DNA from: Flavobacterium gyeonganense
GTDB lineage: Bacteria; Bacteroidota; Bacteroidia; Flavobacteriales; Flavobacteriaceae
Assembly (NCBI RefSeq): GCF_029625295.1
Contig: NZ_CP121112.1
Span: 434,001-498,000 of the forward strand
Direction: 5' to 3'
Length of the DNA: 64,000 nucleotides
The notes under the pieces were generated by a model. It did no database searches. It saw nothing but the letters and a program-made list of their open reading frames with translations, and was not told the origin of the DNA. Below are positions 26,978-37,054 of this stretch, in pieces (the first letter of the stretch is position 1; the number at the start of each line of letters is the position of its first letter). Position numbers and translations under genes: made by a program.

Positions 26978-28816
26978 CTAATTTTCTATAAACAATCTAT
27001 ATGGAAATACATTTGAAGATTTGTTTATTAGGTTTTTCATATAGCTTTCACACAAATAATCCCATTCTGTTATTGATAAGGATTCTTTTTCTGCCTGATT
27101 GGTTTTTATATGAATATCAACAGTGCGGCTAAAACCTGCTTTACTTGAAATTTCTTTTCGGGTACCTTTTTCAATTTTAACATCATTAATATAACTTTTA
27201 AAATGATTAAAACTAAATGCTTTTATATCTGCAAAAGTTACTATCCTTCCCCTTGTCAACAAAGCATTTCTGTATTCTAAAATTCGGTCTTTATTATTTT
27301 GTTTGTTTGTCCCTCCTACTGTATTGGTAACCAGGATTGTTTCCTTACTCATAAAAAACAAATCATCTTTGGCCTCCAAAACTGTTCCGGCTTTAATGTC
27401 ATTACCGTCTTCTGCACAAGTTGACCAATAACTGATTGTAAATGTTTTCCCGGAAGATTCATTCACTTTGGGTTTAATCATTAAATAAGGGTCATTATTT
27501 TTAGAAAAATTACTTTCTTTGGCTTGCTGTTCAACAGAGGCTAGTAATTGATTAATCTCTATCAAAGAACTATTCATAAAATCTTTTCCTAAACCGGCAA
27601 AAGAAGAACTTTCATCTTTTAATAAGTCCAATACATTCTGAAGCAGTTCTGAAGCTGATCTTGAATCAAATCTCGAAACTCCTCCTGTACGTAATACCGC
27701 ATTTCCTTCTTCGAGTACATCATCGCTAAAATCTTTAATTTCATAATGATTTGCATATGTATCCACAATCGCATCTACATCCAGATAAATATCATTACCT
27801 GTATCTAATGCTACGTACGACAAAAACCCTCCAAGAGTTTTGTTTATCACATGACGTTTTTTATTAATCACCGGAAAACAATTTGCCGTAAAAGATACAT
27901 TATCTAATATTTGAGGAATTAAAGATTCCGGAAAAACCATTTTTATCCAAATAACAGGACTTCCGTTATGATTTGTTATATTCTCAAAAAACTTATATTC
28001 AGGATTATATTCGTTTATTTTTTTATGTTTTAATACTCCTTTTAGCGTATAAAAATTATCAAAATAAAACTCGTTTACTTCCTGCATCAATTCACTCAGG
28101 TGTGTATAATTGCGGTTTATTATGTTTTCGATATCAAGACTATTTACCGGAACATTATACCCCTCTTTTACTTTAATTTCTATATCATCATGATAGCATT
28201 TCATTTGCTTTAGATAATAATAAAACATTTCTTTTTGGTGGATATTTTTAATATCGATATACAGCATCAAATCCTCCAACTCAAATACATTTGCATCTTT
28301 TAATTCGATACCCAAAAATACTTCTCCGGAGGGCAGTGAATGCTTGTAATCTCTAACTGCATCTTTATAAAACAGATTAGAAACCTCATACAGATTTCTT
28401 TCGTACGCTACATATCTAACCTCACAAGAAGATAATTTTACTTCCAGGGTTGGCGAAAGAACAATTTCTTTAGTAATAGGTGCCAAAGGATTATAAATAT
28501 TGTGCAGCCTTCTGCTCACCGTCATTTGGTTCTGCAGAGAAATTTTCATATTATTATCTATTGGCAAAGCATACATGATTGCTCTGGCCGGTTTAGCACC
28601 GGCAGCAACTTCAGGAAACATAATTTCCAGAACTCTTTCGACTACCCGTGTTTTAGAGTCTTCAAGTTCATGTGCCACTTTTTCTAATTCATACGATAAT
28701 GCATTTAGCATCATGGACACAACAGGATCAAATGAAGTTTCCATTTCCACATCTGAAAAACCCCATGATCTGGCTGCTCTTTTTAATACCCTGTCTTTTA
28801 TTCGTTCTTGTCTCAT
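26978..28816 (-). CDS. tssF: T6SS baseplate protein TssF
   Basis: A 612 aa baseplate wedge protein of the T6SS (TssF/VasA type, Bacteroidetes branch). The start ERIKDRVLKRAARSWGFSDVEMETSFDPVVSMMLNALSYELEKVAHELEDSKTRVVERVLEIMFPE, and the late ALLTRGRIVTFADIKAF match phage-baseplate J-like and TssF regions. TssF works with TssG, TssE and TssK to form the baseplate. It is the last gene of the minus-strand run, separated from the other structural genes by the VgrG, effector and decayed-lipoprotein block. Confidence 0.8.
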   Translation of the reverse strand: MRQERIKDRVLKRAARSWGFSDVEMETSFDPVVSMMLNALSYELEKVAHELEDSKTRVVERVLEIMFPEVAAGAKPARAIMYALPIDNNMKISLQNQMTVSRRLHNIYNPLAPITKEIVLSPTLEVKLSSCEVRYVAYERNLYEVSNLFYKDAVRDYKHSLPSGEVFLGIELKDANVFELEDLMLYIDIKNIHQKEMFYYYLKQMKCYHDDIEIKVKEGYNVPVNSLDIENIINRNYTHLSELMQEVNEFYFDNFYTLKGVLKHKKINEYNPEYKFFENITNHNGSPVIWIKMVFPESLIPQILDNVSFTANCFPVINKKRHVINKTLGGFLSYVALDTGNDIYLDVDAIVDTYANHYEIKDFSDDVLEEGNAVLRTGGVSRFDSRSASELLQNVLDLLKDESSSFAGLGKDFMNSSLIEINQLLASVEQQAKESNFSKNNDPYLMIKPKVNESSGKTFTISYWSTCAEDGNDIKAGTVLEAKDDLFFMSKETILVTNTVGGTNKQNNKDRILEYRNALLTRGRIVTFADIKAFSFNHFKSYINDVKIEKGTRKEISSKAGFSRTVDIHIKTNQAEKESLSITEWDYLCESYMKNLINKSSNVFPYRLFIEN

Positions 28817-28819
28817 AAT

Positions 28820-29280
28820 TTATTTTGTCTTAAACTTAGAGTCTTCAGCATTTTTATATTCTCTTTTTATTTTTTCTCTCAAATCTTCTATTGAAAATTC
28901 ACAAAACAAATCATGGTTAGTTTCTTTAATTAATTTTCCTATGTCATTATATTCTTTATCAATGCCTACCCAAAAAACATAAAATTGCAATCCTTCAAAT
29001 TATAAATTTCCATTTTCATAAAAAGAGTGTATTTGTGTATATGGCGAACTATTTTTTTATCCTTTTAGTAAAACCTTTTGTACTATTCGAATAAACTTGA
29101 ATCTTATCTTTATTATTATCAAAATAATATCCATTAGAAGCGAACTGTGGATTTTTCATTAAGCCTTCTTAATCTTTTTATCAAAATGCTCAATAGTATC
29201 TTTTTTTTGAGTTGCTTTAATCTCTTTTTTCCTTGACTTCTGCAGCTTCTATATCATTAAAGGTTCTCTCCTATGTTTTA
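28820..29280 (-). pseudogene. Frame-broken remnant upstream of tssF
   Basis: Minus-strand frames here encode protein-like pieces that do not join without corrections: MKNPQFASNGYYFDNNKDKI, then IVRHIHKYTLFMKMEIYNF, then GLQFYVFWVGIDKEYNDIGK and NHDLFCEFSIEDLREKIKREY up to a stop 3 bp before tssF. At least two one-base shifts (near 29052 and 29000) are needed. Unrecognised family. The position, after an effector and lipoprotein, suggests leftover effector or immunity coding DNA. Confidence 0.4.
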
Positions 29281-29290
29281 AATTAATTTT

Positions 29291-30240
29291 TAGTCTTAAT
29301 TAAAATACCATTACTCCAGTTTTCAATTTTAATTACTTTACTGTTTTCATCATAAAATTTCCAAACTCCATTATATTTTCCTTCTGAAAATTCTCCTTCT
29401 GCATAAATATAAGGAACAAAAGAAGGATTATCGTCTCCTGGAATAAATAATTGTAATACCATCTAAAACTTGGCATTCGTTATTTATTTCCAAACAACTA
29501 GTGTCTTTACCAAAGACCAAACTTATATGCCCATTCAATTTTCTAATGATACTATCATGATTCCATTATCTTTTTTATGATATGAATAATCAATTTTTGT
29601 TTTCCATTGTATTTTCATCCATAATTAAGTTTTTAGTATCTACAAGAGAATCTTTTATATAAAATCATTTTTCAATTAACCTGCCTTTATCATTATATAA
29701 TTTCAAAGTATCTGTGAAATATCCATCTTTAGTTTCTATTTCAAAATAAATTGTTCCATTGCTATGAACTTCTTTCCAGAGACCTGTTCCCATTTTGAAA
29801 TAAGTAGAATAAATAATATTACCTTTATTGTCATACTGTCTGAAAATGCTATCTCTTAAGCCATGCTTAAATATTCCTTTGTAAATAATCTTTCTACTTC
29901 TTTCGTTTTTGTAATAGTATCATATTTAACAATTGCCGATTGCCAAAGACCTTCTTTGAAACCATTAATAATTTTTCCTTCTCTAATGGAATTTCTGTAT
30001 TCTACATTAGCAAAAGTTGTATCTTCATAAGGGAAAATCTTCATACACTTTATCATTTATGGAACTATCATAAAATCCAATAAATTCACTTTTAATTGGT
30101 TCTTCAAATCTAGGATACTTTAAACAAGCATATTTCTTACTACAAAGCCACTGAGGATGTTTTGGAAAATTGACAGTTGTGCATGATATACATATCACGG
30201 AAGTTAAAACAAGAAAAAATGGTGTTTTTTTTATTTCCAT
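29291..30240 (-). pseudogene. MORN/YwqK-like repeat lipoprotein, multiply frameshifted
   Basis: A lipoprotein signal (MEIKKTPFFLVLTSVICISC, lipobox Cys) starts at 30240. It is followed by repeats of the MORN/YwqK type, visible as YRNSIREGKIINGFKEGLW, GNIIYSTYFKMGTGLWKEVHSNG and FSEGKYNGVWKFYDEN. The frame breaks near 30030 and again near 29860, 29650, 29600 and 29460, ending at a stop near 29291. YwqK-like repeat proteins often sit beside polymorphic toxins in Bacteroidetes. Here it follows an effector and lipoprotein, so a former immunity or accessory gene is likely. Confidence 0.6.
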
Positions 30241-30295
30241 TTAAATTAAACTTAAAAAAATAAACATATAAAGAAAAGTCTCTTCCCTGACAAAC

Positions 30296-30997
30296 TTAAT
30301 CTGGTTGAGGCCTTACATCTAAAACCTTATATACAAATTGTTTTTCAGTGTTGGGTATTTCTTTATTTAGAATTGGAATAGTAAATATTACCAGTCTTTT
30401 ATCTACAGTTTTATCATCTAATCTGTATTCTTCTACTTCATTACCATTTGTAACAACTAGTTGTCCATCTAGACGGATTCTGAAAAAATCCTCTGGTCTT
30501 TTTATCTTATCAAAATTTATTTTTTCATCATCATAATTGCAAATATTTCTATAATAATGAAATTCCTCTTTCGCATTTATTATAGTAAGCCTGCCATTCT
30601 TGAAATCATTTTTTAATTGGTCATAATCATTATTTGATTGAATAGTACGACCTTCTTTAACCCCCTCGCTATTAGAACAATAAAAACAATAATGATTTGG
30701 ATAGAATTGTTTTATTGAATTTGTTAAATCAACCCCGATTTTTTTATTACTAATATTTTTTATTACAAATTTTACATAATAATTCTTTTGATCAAAAAAA
30801 TTGTAAATAACTCTCTCAATACTTATTTCAGCACTTATACCTTTAAAAATAATTTGTCTTAAACTATCTGAATTTTGAATTTTAACATCGACTGCTGAAA
30901 CTTTTACAGATTCTTTTGTATCATATTTAGTTTTGCATCCAAACAATATTACCGAAGCAATTATAATAAAAATACTATTTGTTATTTTCGTAATCAT
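30296..30997 (-). CDS. Lipoprotein, candidate immunity protein of the metalloprotease effector
   Basis: A 233 aa protein with a lipoprotein signal (MITKITNSIFIIIASVILFGC). No family recognised. The mature part has a beta-rich section (YYVKFVIKNISNKKIGVDL) and several Cys. Its start overlaps the preceding frame by 23 bp and it lies directly downstream of a T6SS metalloprotease effector. A periplasmic lipoprotein in this position is the usual form of an immunity protein to a periplasm-acting effector; this is inferred from position only. Confidence 0.5.
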   Translation of the reverse strand: MITKITNSIFIIIASVILFGCKTKYDTKESVKVSAVDVKIQNSDSLRQIIFKGISAEISIERVIYNFFDQKNYYVKFVIKNISNKKIGVDLTNSIKQFYPNHYCFYCSNSEGVKEGRTIQSNNDYDQLKNDFKNGRLTIINAKEEFHYYRNICNYDDEKINFDKIKRPEDFFRIRLDGQLVVTNGNEVEEYRLDDKTVDKRLVIFTIPILNKEIPNTEKQFVYKVLDVRPQPD

Positions 30998-32981
30998 TAC
31001 GCATTATTTTAATTTGATGATGTAAAAACTTAAAACATTGAACTTCCCAATTTCCATTATTATAAATCGGCTCAGTATAATCCATTGTATTTTTAGTGCT
31101 ATTTTCCTTAAAATAAATATAATTTGATATCAATTGCAAATATTCAATTTCTAAACTATATTTTAATACTTCTTCATATAATTTTAAACAGTCTTCTTGA
31201 ATTAAGTTAAACTTTTCTTTAAAATTAAATATTTTTTCATTTACAATTTCCTGCAATTTAATTTTAGCTTCTAAGTTATATTTTTTATAATCCGTATTTC
31301 TTTTTTTCTGTTTTGCAGTTTTCTATATATATATCTTTAGAAACAACTTTACCACCCCAAGAATATGAAGAATACAAAGTTTTGTCATTAATTCTACTAT
31401 TATAATCTTTTATCCTAGCCTCATAATATAAATTTGAATTATCAATACATTTAATCAAAGTACCTTTTCTTATTTGAAACTCTGTAAATTGACTAGTTGA
31501 ATATGATCTTGCTAATAATGATTTCAACTTTTTTGATACTTTATCAATATTGTTTTGATACTCATTTTTAATTTTTTCAATACATGCGTCGATAGTCTCT
31601 TTTTTATACTTTTCGATATAATCTTTTCTATCTAGAAACTCTTTTTGTTTTTCTCTCTTATAAATGTGTGAGTTAATCCAAGCATATGCGCAATTTCATG
31701 AGCATAAGTTCCACCATCTTTATTCGATGAATAAACAAACAGGGCATTATGATCAAGTGGGAAAGTTCTACTGAATGCACCTACTTTATCTTTTTCACAT
31801 TCATAATCTGCTAAAACAATTAATGCTTTATTATAGATTTGTGATTTCGATTTTAGCTTTTCCTTATATAAATTAATTGTTGTATAATCAATCGTATCTT
31901 CGCTTATTACATCTTTAATCTCTTGTATTTCTGTTTCAGTTCTAACTTCTTTTCCATCTTTAGTATATGAAATTTGTAATTTTTTTCTAGTCTTAACATG
32001 GTTTTCTTTAAACAATTCCTTCTTTCCCCATTCCTCCTTATCAAATGCATAGAAATAATCATCAAGATCTGTACTATCAAGCTGATCAAACATTAACTGA
32101 TTTTCTATTTCTATTTCATAACCTGCCTGATTAAGAGATTTTTCGTTTAAATATTTCTTGATATCGTTATCCTTAAATTTTTGAAATAAAGCTTTAGCTT
32201 TTTCATTTGGAGTACCATCAGCAGAAACTAAAGCAATAACTCTAAATTTTAAAGTCAATACTTTATTTTCCATCATTGTTAGTCCACCTACGGCATGAGA
32301 ACCTGTCGTTGAATTACTGTGATTGAAATCATACGTCTTTTCAGACCCAGCTTTTAAGCATGTTATTTTTAAATCAAGCTTTCCTGCTTCGGTCAACTTT
32401 TTCTTAGCTGTTTTGCCTTCTTTTTCTCCACCAACGATTTCAAATTCATAAAATTCGTCTCCCGTAATAGCAATAACATCATCTGTTATTTCAGCTTGCC
32501 AAAGCATTATTTCAGCACTTAACGTTATACTTTGTCCCGGTTTAATTAAAACATACGGTATATCAACATGTTTACTAATAGGATTAAATTTATAATGATC
32601 CTGTATTGCGTGTTTTGCTCCAATTTCATCCGTACTTTTTTCTACTATATCTCCTCCCAAAGGGTTGGCAGGGTCTTTTTTATAAAAATATTCCACCTCA
32701 GAGAAAGGAACATCCTGCATTTTCTCTATCTCTTTTGTTTCTGGATTTACATCGACCCAGTCAAAACCGAATTCTCCATTGTAATTGTCATTTAATCTTA
32801 CTTTTACATATAGATTTGTTATTTCCAAAGGTTTTGCAGTTTCTGGTTCATCACCAAAAGCTGTACCTCCCTTAGCTGTGAAAGTAGATTTACCACCTAC
32901 ATTTTCCGTATATTCTCTGGTGTACAATTCATATTCCTCGTAAATTTCTGTGTTCTTTCCTGATGATCTGTAGATTGTCAT
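30975..32981 (-). pseudogene. T6SS-associated zinc metalloprotease effector, frameshifted near its C-terminus
   Basis: Candidate VgrG-linked effector. The first 449 codons contain a beta-rich N-terminal region (TNLYVKVRLNDNYNGEFGFDWVD) and end just after the zinc motif HEIAHMLGLTH (HExxHxxGxxH, metzincin-like). The frame then stops at 31632. A one-base shift in the run at 31648-31652 joins a coiled, lysine-rich C-terminal part ending at 31285. A second shift at 31301-31307 would extend it to 30975, since that last ORF (93 codons) has no ATG. It starts 2 bp after vgrG, so it is surely co-translated. A similar zinc endopeptidase role on peptidoglycan or host protein is inferred. The well-supported minimum is 31632-32981. 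Confidence 0.65.
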
Positions 32982-32983
32982 AA

Positions 32984-34786
32984 TTAAAACATGTTAGATT
33001 TTTCAGTTGAATTAATTTTGAACTCTCCTTCTGAATGAATATTTTTATCTTTTTCAACATTCATTTCGTGGCTTTCGTGATTATTTACAGCCTTCTTTGC
33101 CTGAGACTTTCTTTCGCCTGTAACAATTTCAAATAATTGTCCTTTCACATTAACCATATAATCCACTCCAATTGATAAGGTATGCATCAAGCCGACAGTA
33201 GTAGTTTTGTCACCGCCTGCACTTTCAGAAATATTCATTCCAGCGTTCACACTAATATTTTTACTTGCTGACAAATTAATATCAGAAGCATTCACAGAAA
33301 AAGTTTTTGGCGCATTTACATCAATATTTCCCTGACCATCCATTTTCCATGTATTACCACTCGGATCATCAATTAAAATACTTCCATCACCGTCGTTCAA
33401 AATAAATTTGATTCCTGAACGCGTGTGAATCGCCTTAACATTATTCTGACCGTCTGCATAACCGCTGGTAGCACTTCCATTGTATTGAGTCCCTAAAACA
33501 TACGGATTCTGTGCATTACTTCCTTCAAAACCTACCAAAACCTCTTCATCGATTTCCGGAATAAAGTAAAATCCTTTTCCTGAGCCTGAATGTGGCTGTA
33601 TCATTCTTAGCCACTCGCTTGAATTGTTTCCGCCTGCCCAGTTGAACTGTACTTTTACACGCCCTAATCCTTCCGGATCATTGTTGTCTTTTACTTTGGC
33701 AGGCTGTGTTTCTGCTTTTGCAAATACATTTACCTCTGTATAATGAGGGGCTGCAACGTCTGCCGGAATGGCTTTGAAATTACAGGAATAATTTCCATGG
33801 ACCTGAGAAATATGTGTTACTTCTGTCACAATCAGTTCATGCTCTACAGTCTGGTTTATGATGCTGAAAACCTGTCCAAGTCCTAACGGAAAATAAGAGG
33901 TTCCGCTGTAATACACACTATTGGCGTCGCTGCCTGCTGTTTGCAGTCTGACCATTTCTTCGATTTCTTCACTGCTTTGGGCATTGGTCGTGTAAGCTCC
34001 ATTATTCAAATCGTTTTGGGTAACGGTTCCCTGATTGTGTCCTACAACGGCAGAGAAACTGTCTTTACTTCCTGAGGATGTTCTTGCTGCCGAATTACGA
34101 ATATTGGATGCTCCATTGTAATCATACCCTCCCAAAGAAATTTTATGGGAAGCCATATTGGTCTGGATTTTAAAACCATGCAGCGAAGACCCGTTGATGA
34201 GTTTTATTTTACTGGTTTTGGTCTGTCCAAACTGCATTCGCATTCCGTCAAAATAAAACCATTGTCCGTAACGTCTGGCCAATCGTTTTAAGAAATCAAA
34301 ATTGGTTTCATTATACTGGGCCATGTATTTGAACTCCTGAAGATAGGTAGATTTTATAGCATCTCTTTCATAAAACTCTCCAGGACCTTCGGCTAAAATA
34401 TCCAGCACGATATCATTCATACTTCTTTGCTGGTAGGTTCTCGATTTTTTCATGTCATCCAGAACAATAGTATGGCTGATACCTTTTACATGCAATCCTT
34501 CGGCGCTGCCATGAAGATCTATAGAAGAAAGTTCTGTAATGATTCCTTTGCTCATCAACCTGATTCCGGTAAGGCTTTTAAAGGTAAAGATAACTTCATC
34601 TCCAAGATACGTTCGCAATGCCTTTGCCTGATCTGCCGGATTGATGATCGCCTTGCCTGTGTATTGCCATACAAAAGAAAAATGATGGTGATCGGCCATC
34701 TTTTGTGACAGTTCTAAATTATGATAAACGACGTTTTGGGTAAAACTCCCTATGCTGATATGAACCTGTTCTGAAAAATGTCCCAT
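32984..34786 (-). CDS. vgrG: T6SS spike protein VgrG (TssI)
   Basis: A 600 aa VgrG/Rhs-type spike, the trimeric tip that punctures target cells. Its gp27-like half includes KHDIVLDDMKK-type and FDFLKRLARRYGQWFYFDGM segments. The gp5-OB part has GRVKVQFNWAGGNNSSEWLRMIQPHSGSGKGFYFIPEIDEEVLVGFEG. The needle region is rich in short Ile/Val/Asn repeats (SGIKFILNDGDGSILIDDPSG, VNAPKTFSVNASDINLSASK). The C-terminus is soluble without an extra enzyme domain. The next gene (metalloprotease) begins 2 bp downstream, so cargo is encoded in trans. Confidence 0.92.
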   Translation of the reverse strand: MGHFSEQVHISIGSFTQNVVYHNLELSQKMADHHHFSFVWQYTGKAIINPADQAKALRTYLGDEVIFTFKSLTGIRLMSKGIITELSSIDLHGSAEGLHVKGISHTIVLDDMKKSRTYQQRSMNDIVLDILAEGPGEFYERDAIKSTYLQEFKYMAQYNETNFDFLKRLARRYGQWFYFDGMRMQFGQTKTSKIKLINGSSLHGFKIQTNMASHKISLGGYDYNGASNIRNSAARTSSGSKDSFSAVVGHNQGTVTQNDLNNGAYTTNAQSSEEIEEMVRLQTAGSDANSVYYSGTSYFPLGLGQVFSIINQTVEHELIVTEVTHISQVHGNYSCNFKAIPADVAAPHYTEVNVFAKAETQPAKVKDNNDPEGLGRVKVQFNWAGGNNSSEWLRMIQPHSGSGKGFYFIPEIDEEVLVGFEGSNAQNPYVLGTQYNGSATSGYADGQNNVKAIHTRSGIKFILNDGDGSILIDDPSGNTWKMDGQGNIDVNAPKTFSVNASDINLSASKNISVNAGMNISESAGGDKTTTVGLMHTLSIGVDYMVNVKGQLFEIVTGERKSQAKKAVNNHESHEMNVEKDKNIHSEGEFKINSTEKSNMF

Positions 34787-34814
34787 AATACTATTATTTA
34801 TTGGTTCTTTACAA

Positions 34815-35210
34815 TTAGCTTAAGGCAATCCAGTTGTTAGAAAATTTCGCATCGCCAAAAGTCAATTCTTTAGCCACTAATTCTATAGTAATTTTCATAG
34901 GCACTTCGGTAGTACTCGTAAATTGTTCGTCATAACCAATACAAAATGCTTTCGTAAACGTAAGCTCTTTCATTTTGCTCATAGCATCTCTTCTGTAAAA
35001 AATGATTTTACCATCTTTTGTTAAATCACCGTTTAACATCCAGGATAGAAAATTACTGTTTTGAGTGGCCTCAATTATCATTTTAATAATTCCGCCTTTC
35101 GCATTTCCTGTAGGTTTACTTGTATTATCAATTTCCTGTCTGAAACTTACATTAAATTCAAGGACATTATATTCTTCTCCGTCTATATTTAATTTAGATA
35201 AAAAACTCAT
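34815..35210 (-). CDS. T6SS tube protein Hcp (TssD), copy 2
   Basis: A 131 aa Bacteroidetes-type Hcp (TssD) that stacks as hexameric rings to form the inner tube. It shares the opening MSFLSKLNIDGEEYNVLEFN, GIIKMIIEAT, FYRRDAMSKMKELTFTKAFCIGYDE and the closing beta-strand with the upstream copy, at roughly 40% identity by eye. It lies 28 bp before vgrG. It may load the neighbouring effector rather than serve as the bulk tube. Confidence 0.85.
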   Translation of the reverse strand: MSFLSKLNIDGEEYNVLEFNVSFRQEIDNTSKPTGNAKGGIIKMIIEATQNSNFLSWMLNGDLTKDGKIIFYRRDAMSKMKELTFTKAFCIGYDEQFTSTTEVPMKITIELVAKELTFGDAKFSNNWIALS

Positions 35211-35268
35211 TTGTAGATTTGTTAGGTTATTAAAAGATTTGAAATAGATTTAGTGCTGATTAAACAAA

Positions 35269-35297
35269 AAAGGAAGTCCCATAGCAGGACTCCCTTT
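35269..35297 (-). terminator. Rho-independent terminator between the two hcp genes
   Basis: On the minus strand the 11-bp stem (AAAGGGAGTCC / GGACTTCCTTT, one mismatch) is followed by T's. It would set the upstream hcp apart as a highly expressed unit, with partial read-through to vgrG. Confidence 0.75.
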
Positions 35298-35338
35298 AAT
35301 AGTTTCAAGCTTAAAAAAGTTTGATAAAGTCCAAAGGA

Positions 35339-35725
35339 TTATACCCAAGCATTATCAAATTCCCCTCCGCCCATCGAAATTTTGCGTGCTGAAATCATAA
35401 AAGTCTCCGTTAAAGGAGTATCACTGTTATGATCAAAGTTTTCTTTGTACTTAACCATGTAAGCCTCTGTAAACTTTAGCTCTTTTAAAGTAGCATTCGA
35501 ATCACGTTTGATGAACTTTACAGAACCATCTTTTCTTTCGAAATTATTGGTCATCCACTCAAACAATTCAGTACTTCCTGTAGATTCTACTTCAAGCATA
35601 ATTCTTCCTCCACGAGTTACTGTGGATGGACGCCCTGAAGCATCTGTTTCCTGAGCTAAATCATAACTCACATTCAATACTTTGTAATCCTTTCCGGCTA
35701 CTGACAACGATGTTAAAAACGACAT
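35339..35725 (-). CDS. tssD: T6SS tube protein Hcp (TssD), copy 1
   Basis: A 128 aa Hcp-type tube subunit, MSFLTSLSVAGKDYKVLNVSYDLAQETD..., with GRIMLEVEST, KFIKRDSNATLKELKFTEAYMVKYKENFD and the closing GGGEFDNAW. It has its own TATATTTG promoter upstream and a strong terminator downstream, as expected for the most abundant T6SS component. Confidence 0.88.
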   Translation of the reverse strand: MSFLTSLSVAGKDYKVLNVSYDLAQETDASGRPSTVTRGGRIMLEVESTGSTELFEWMTNNFERKDGSVKFIKRDSNATLKELKFTEAYMVKYKENFDHNSDTPLTETFMISARKISMGGGEFDNAWV

Positions 35726-35765
35726 AATAAAATTTTTTTAATTATTAATTTATTTATTCATAGGG

Positions 35766-35773
35766 CAAATATA
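35766..35773 (-). promoter_or_regulatory. -7 promoter element upstream of hcp copy 1
   Basis: On the minus strand it reads TATATTTG, a perfect TAnnTTTG, about 41 bp before the hcp ATG in an AT-rich gap. Confidence 0.55.
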
Positions 35774-35823
35774 AAAATAATTCTTACAATTAAAAATAAA
35801 TTAACACTATTTTATTTACTTTT

Positions 35824-36255
35824 TTATTTATAAGATAATGGGCCTACAAAAAAGTATCCCTTAAAATCGAAAATTCTATTGGTACTTTTTATTGTGGCAT
35901 CTATTATAATGTCAACCTTCTTCTTTGCCCTGCTCATATCATCTACAAAAAAAGTTTCTTCTGACAATTCTACCCTGAGATCATTAAGTTTAATCCTGCC
36001 CTCATGTAAAAGCAAAGATTGTTTCATGGTTTTCGATATTATTTCTTTAAGCGTATTTTCATTCATAAGTAAATCAAAATCGATCTCCCATATTTTAGAT
36101 CCAAAAGTTTCATCAAATTTACATTCGCCAAATGTAGTTGTAGCCAGCAAAATTATTTGTTGGGCAATAGAATGTTCAATGGATGTTTTTTCTAATTCTT
36201 TTTTCTGAATGATGGCATTAAAATCTATCGGCAGTTTATAAAAAGCTCCTTTCAT
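35824..36255 (-). CDS. tssE: T6SS baseplate protein TssE (gp25-like)
   Basis: A 143 aa protein with the gp25/TssE pattern: YKLPIDFNAIIQKKELEKTSIEHSIAQQIILLATTTFGECKFDETFGSKIWEIDFD, then IKLNDLRVELSEE and KKKVDIIIDATIKSTNRIF. TssE starts sheath polymerisation on the baseplate. It is 11 bp downstream of the unknown frameshifted gene and about 100 bp upstream of hcp copy 1. Confidence 0.82.
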   Translation of the reverse strand: MKGAFYKLPIDFNAIIQKKELEKTSIEHSIAQQIILLATTTFGECKFDETFGSKIWEIDFDLLMNENTLKEIISKTMKQSLLLHEGRIKLNDLRVELSEETFFVDDMSRAKKKVDIIIDATIKSTNRIFDFKGYFFVGPLSYK

Positions 36256-36266
36256 ATCTTCCTCAA

Positions 36267-36979
36267 TTAAATATAAATTACCCTGTCTGTTTTTCCATTA
36301 TATCCTGTTTCTATAGCTTTAGAAACTTTTTTCCTCTTAATAATACTAAGTGTTACTTTTGGTGTAAGTTTCAAAAATTTCTCCCGGTACAAAATATCAC
36401 CAATAAAACGTTTGCCTTTATTTTCGTCAACAACAATAAAATAACTTGTTCCTTTTTCAATTTTGAGTGTATTGATATCTCCTGCAAAAAGCTGAATATT
36501 TTGATTCTCTTTTTGAAAAGTATACCAGAGTTCTTCGTCATTTAATTTTCTGAATTTCGAAATATCAAACACTTCTATTTCTTCTTTTAAAGGTTCAAAA
36601 GGGATATTTTCAAAAGAAAATTCTTTGGAGCTAAAAATTTCAGTCCAAAAAAACTCCAAATTCCTTTTTTTGTGGTTTTTTCTTTATAAAAAAATGTATC
36701 ACGTGTAACTTTATATATTTCTTTTTCATTGGTTTTATCATCGGTTACAATCATTTGATATGTTGGAACTTCAATTTCTACAGGAATTTCAGAGCTTTCA
36801 AAAAATGTTTTGAGATTTACTGTTCCCACTTCCTGCTCTGAAATTATGATACTGATCGTATGCTTCTTTAAAGCTGAATCTGTTCTGACAACCACATCCC
36901 CTTCTCCGCTGCCGGCATAAAAAACAGAACCTTTATTGTCTGTAAGTCCTAATGAAAGATTTAATTCTGGAAATGGCAT
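36267..36979 (-). pseudogene. T6SS-locus protein of unknown function, one-base frameshift
   Basis: Two overlapping 130-codon ORFs (36587-36979 and 36267-36659) form one protein of about 235 aa if one base is removed from the run of seven at 36647-36653. The N-terminal part (MPFPELNLSLGLTDNKGSVFY, DVVVRTDSALKKHTISIIIS) looks like a beta domain. The C-terminal part includes FFWTEIFSSKEFSF and KKVSKAIETGYNGKTDRVIYI. No family recognised. Located between a secreted unknown and tssE within the structural operon. Confidence 0.5.
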
Positions 36980-37054
36980 ATTTTAGCTATTTAGGTGATG
37001 AATTTTAATTTTATAAAAAAGAAAGCTTATCTATAAACTATCTGAAATTTTAAG

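Noticed and set aside
28500..28982. 160-codon plus-strand ORF
   Set aside because: It lies antisense to tssF and the adjacent remnant, whose minus-strand translations are protein-like.
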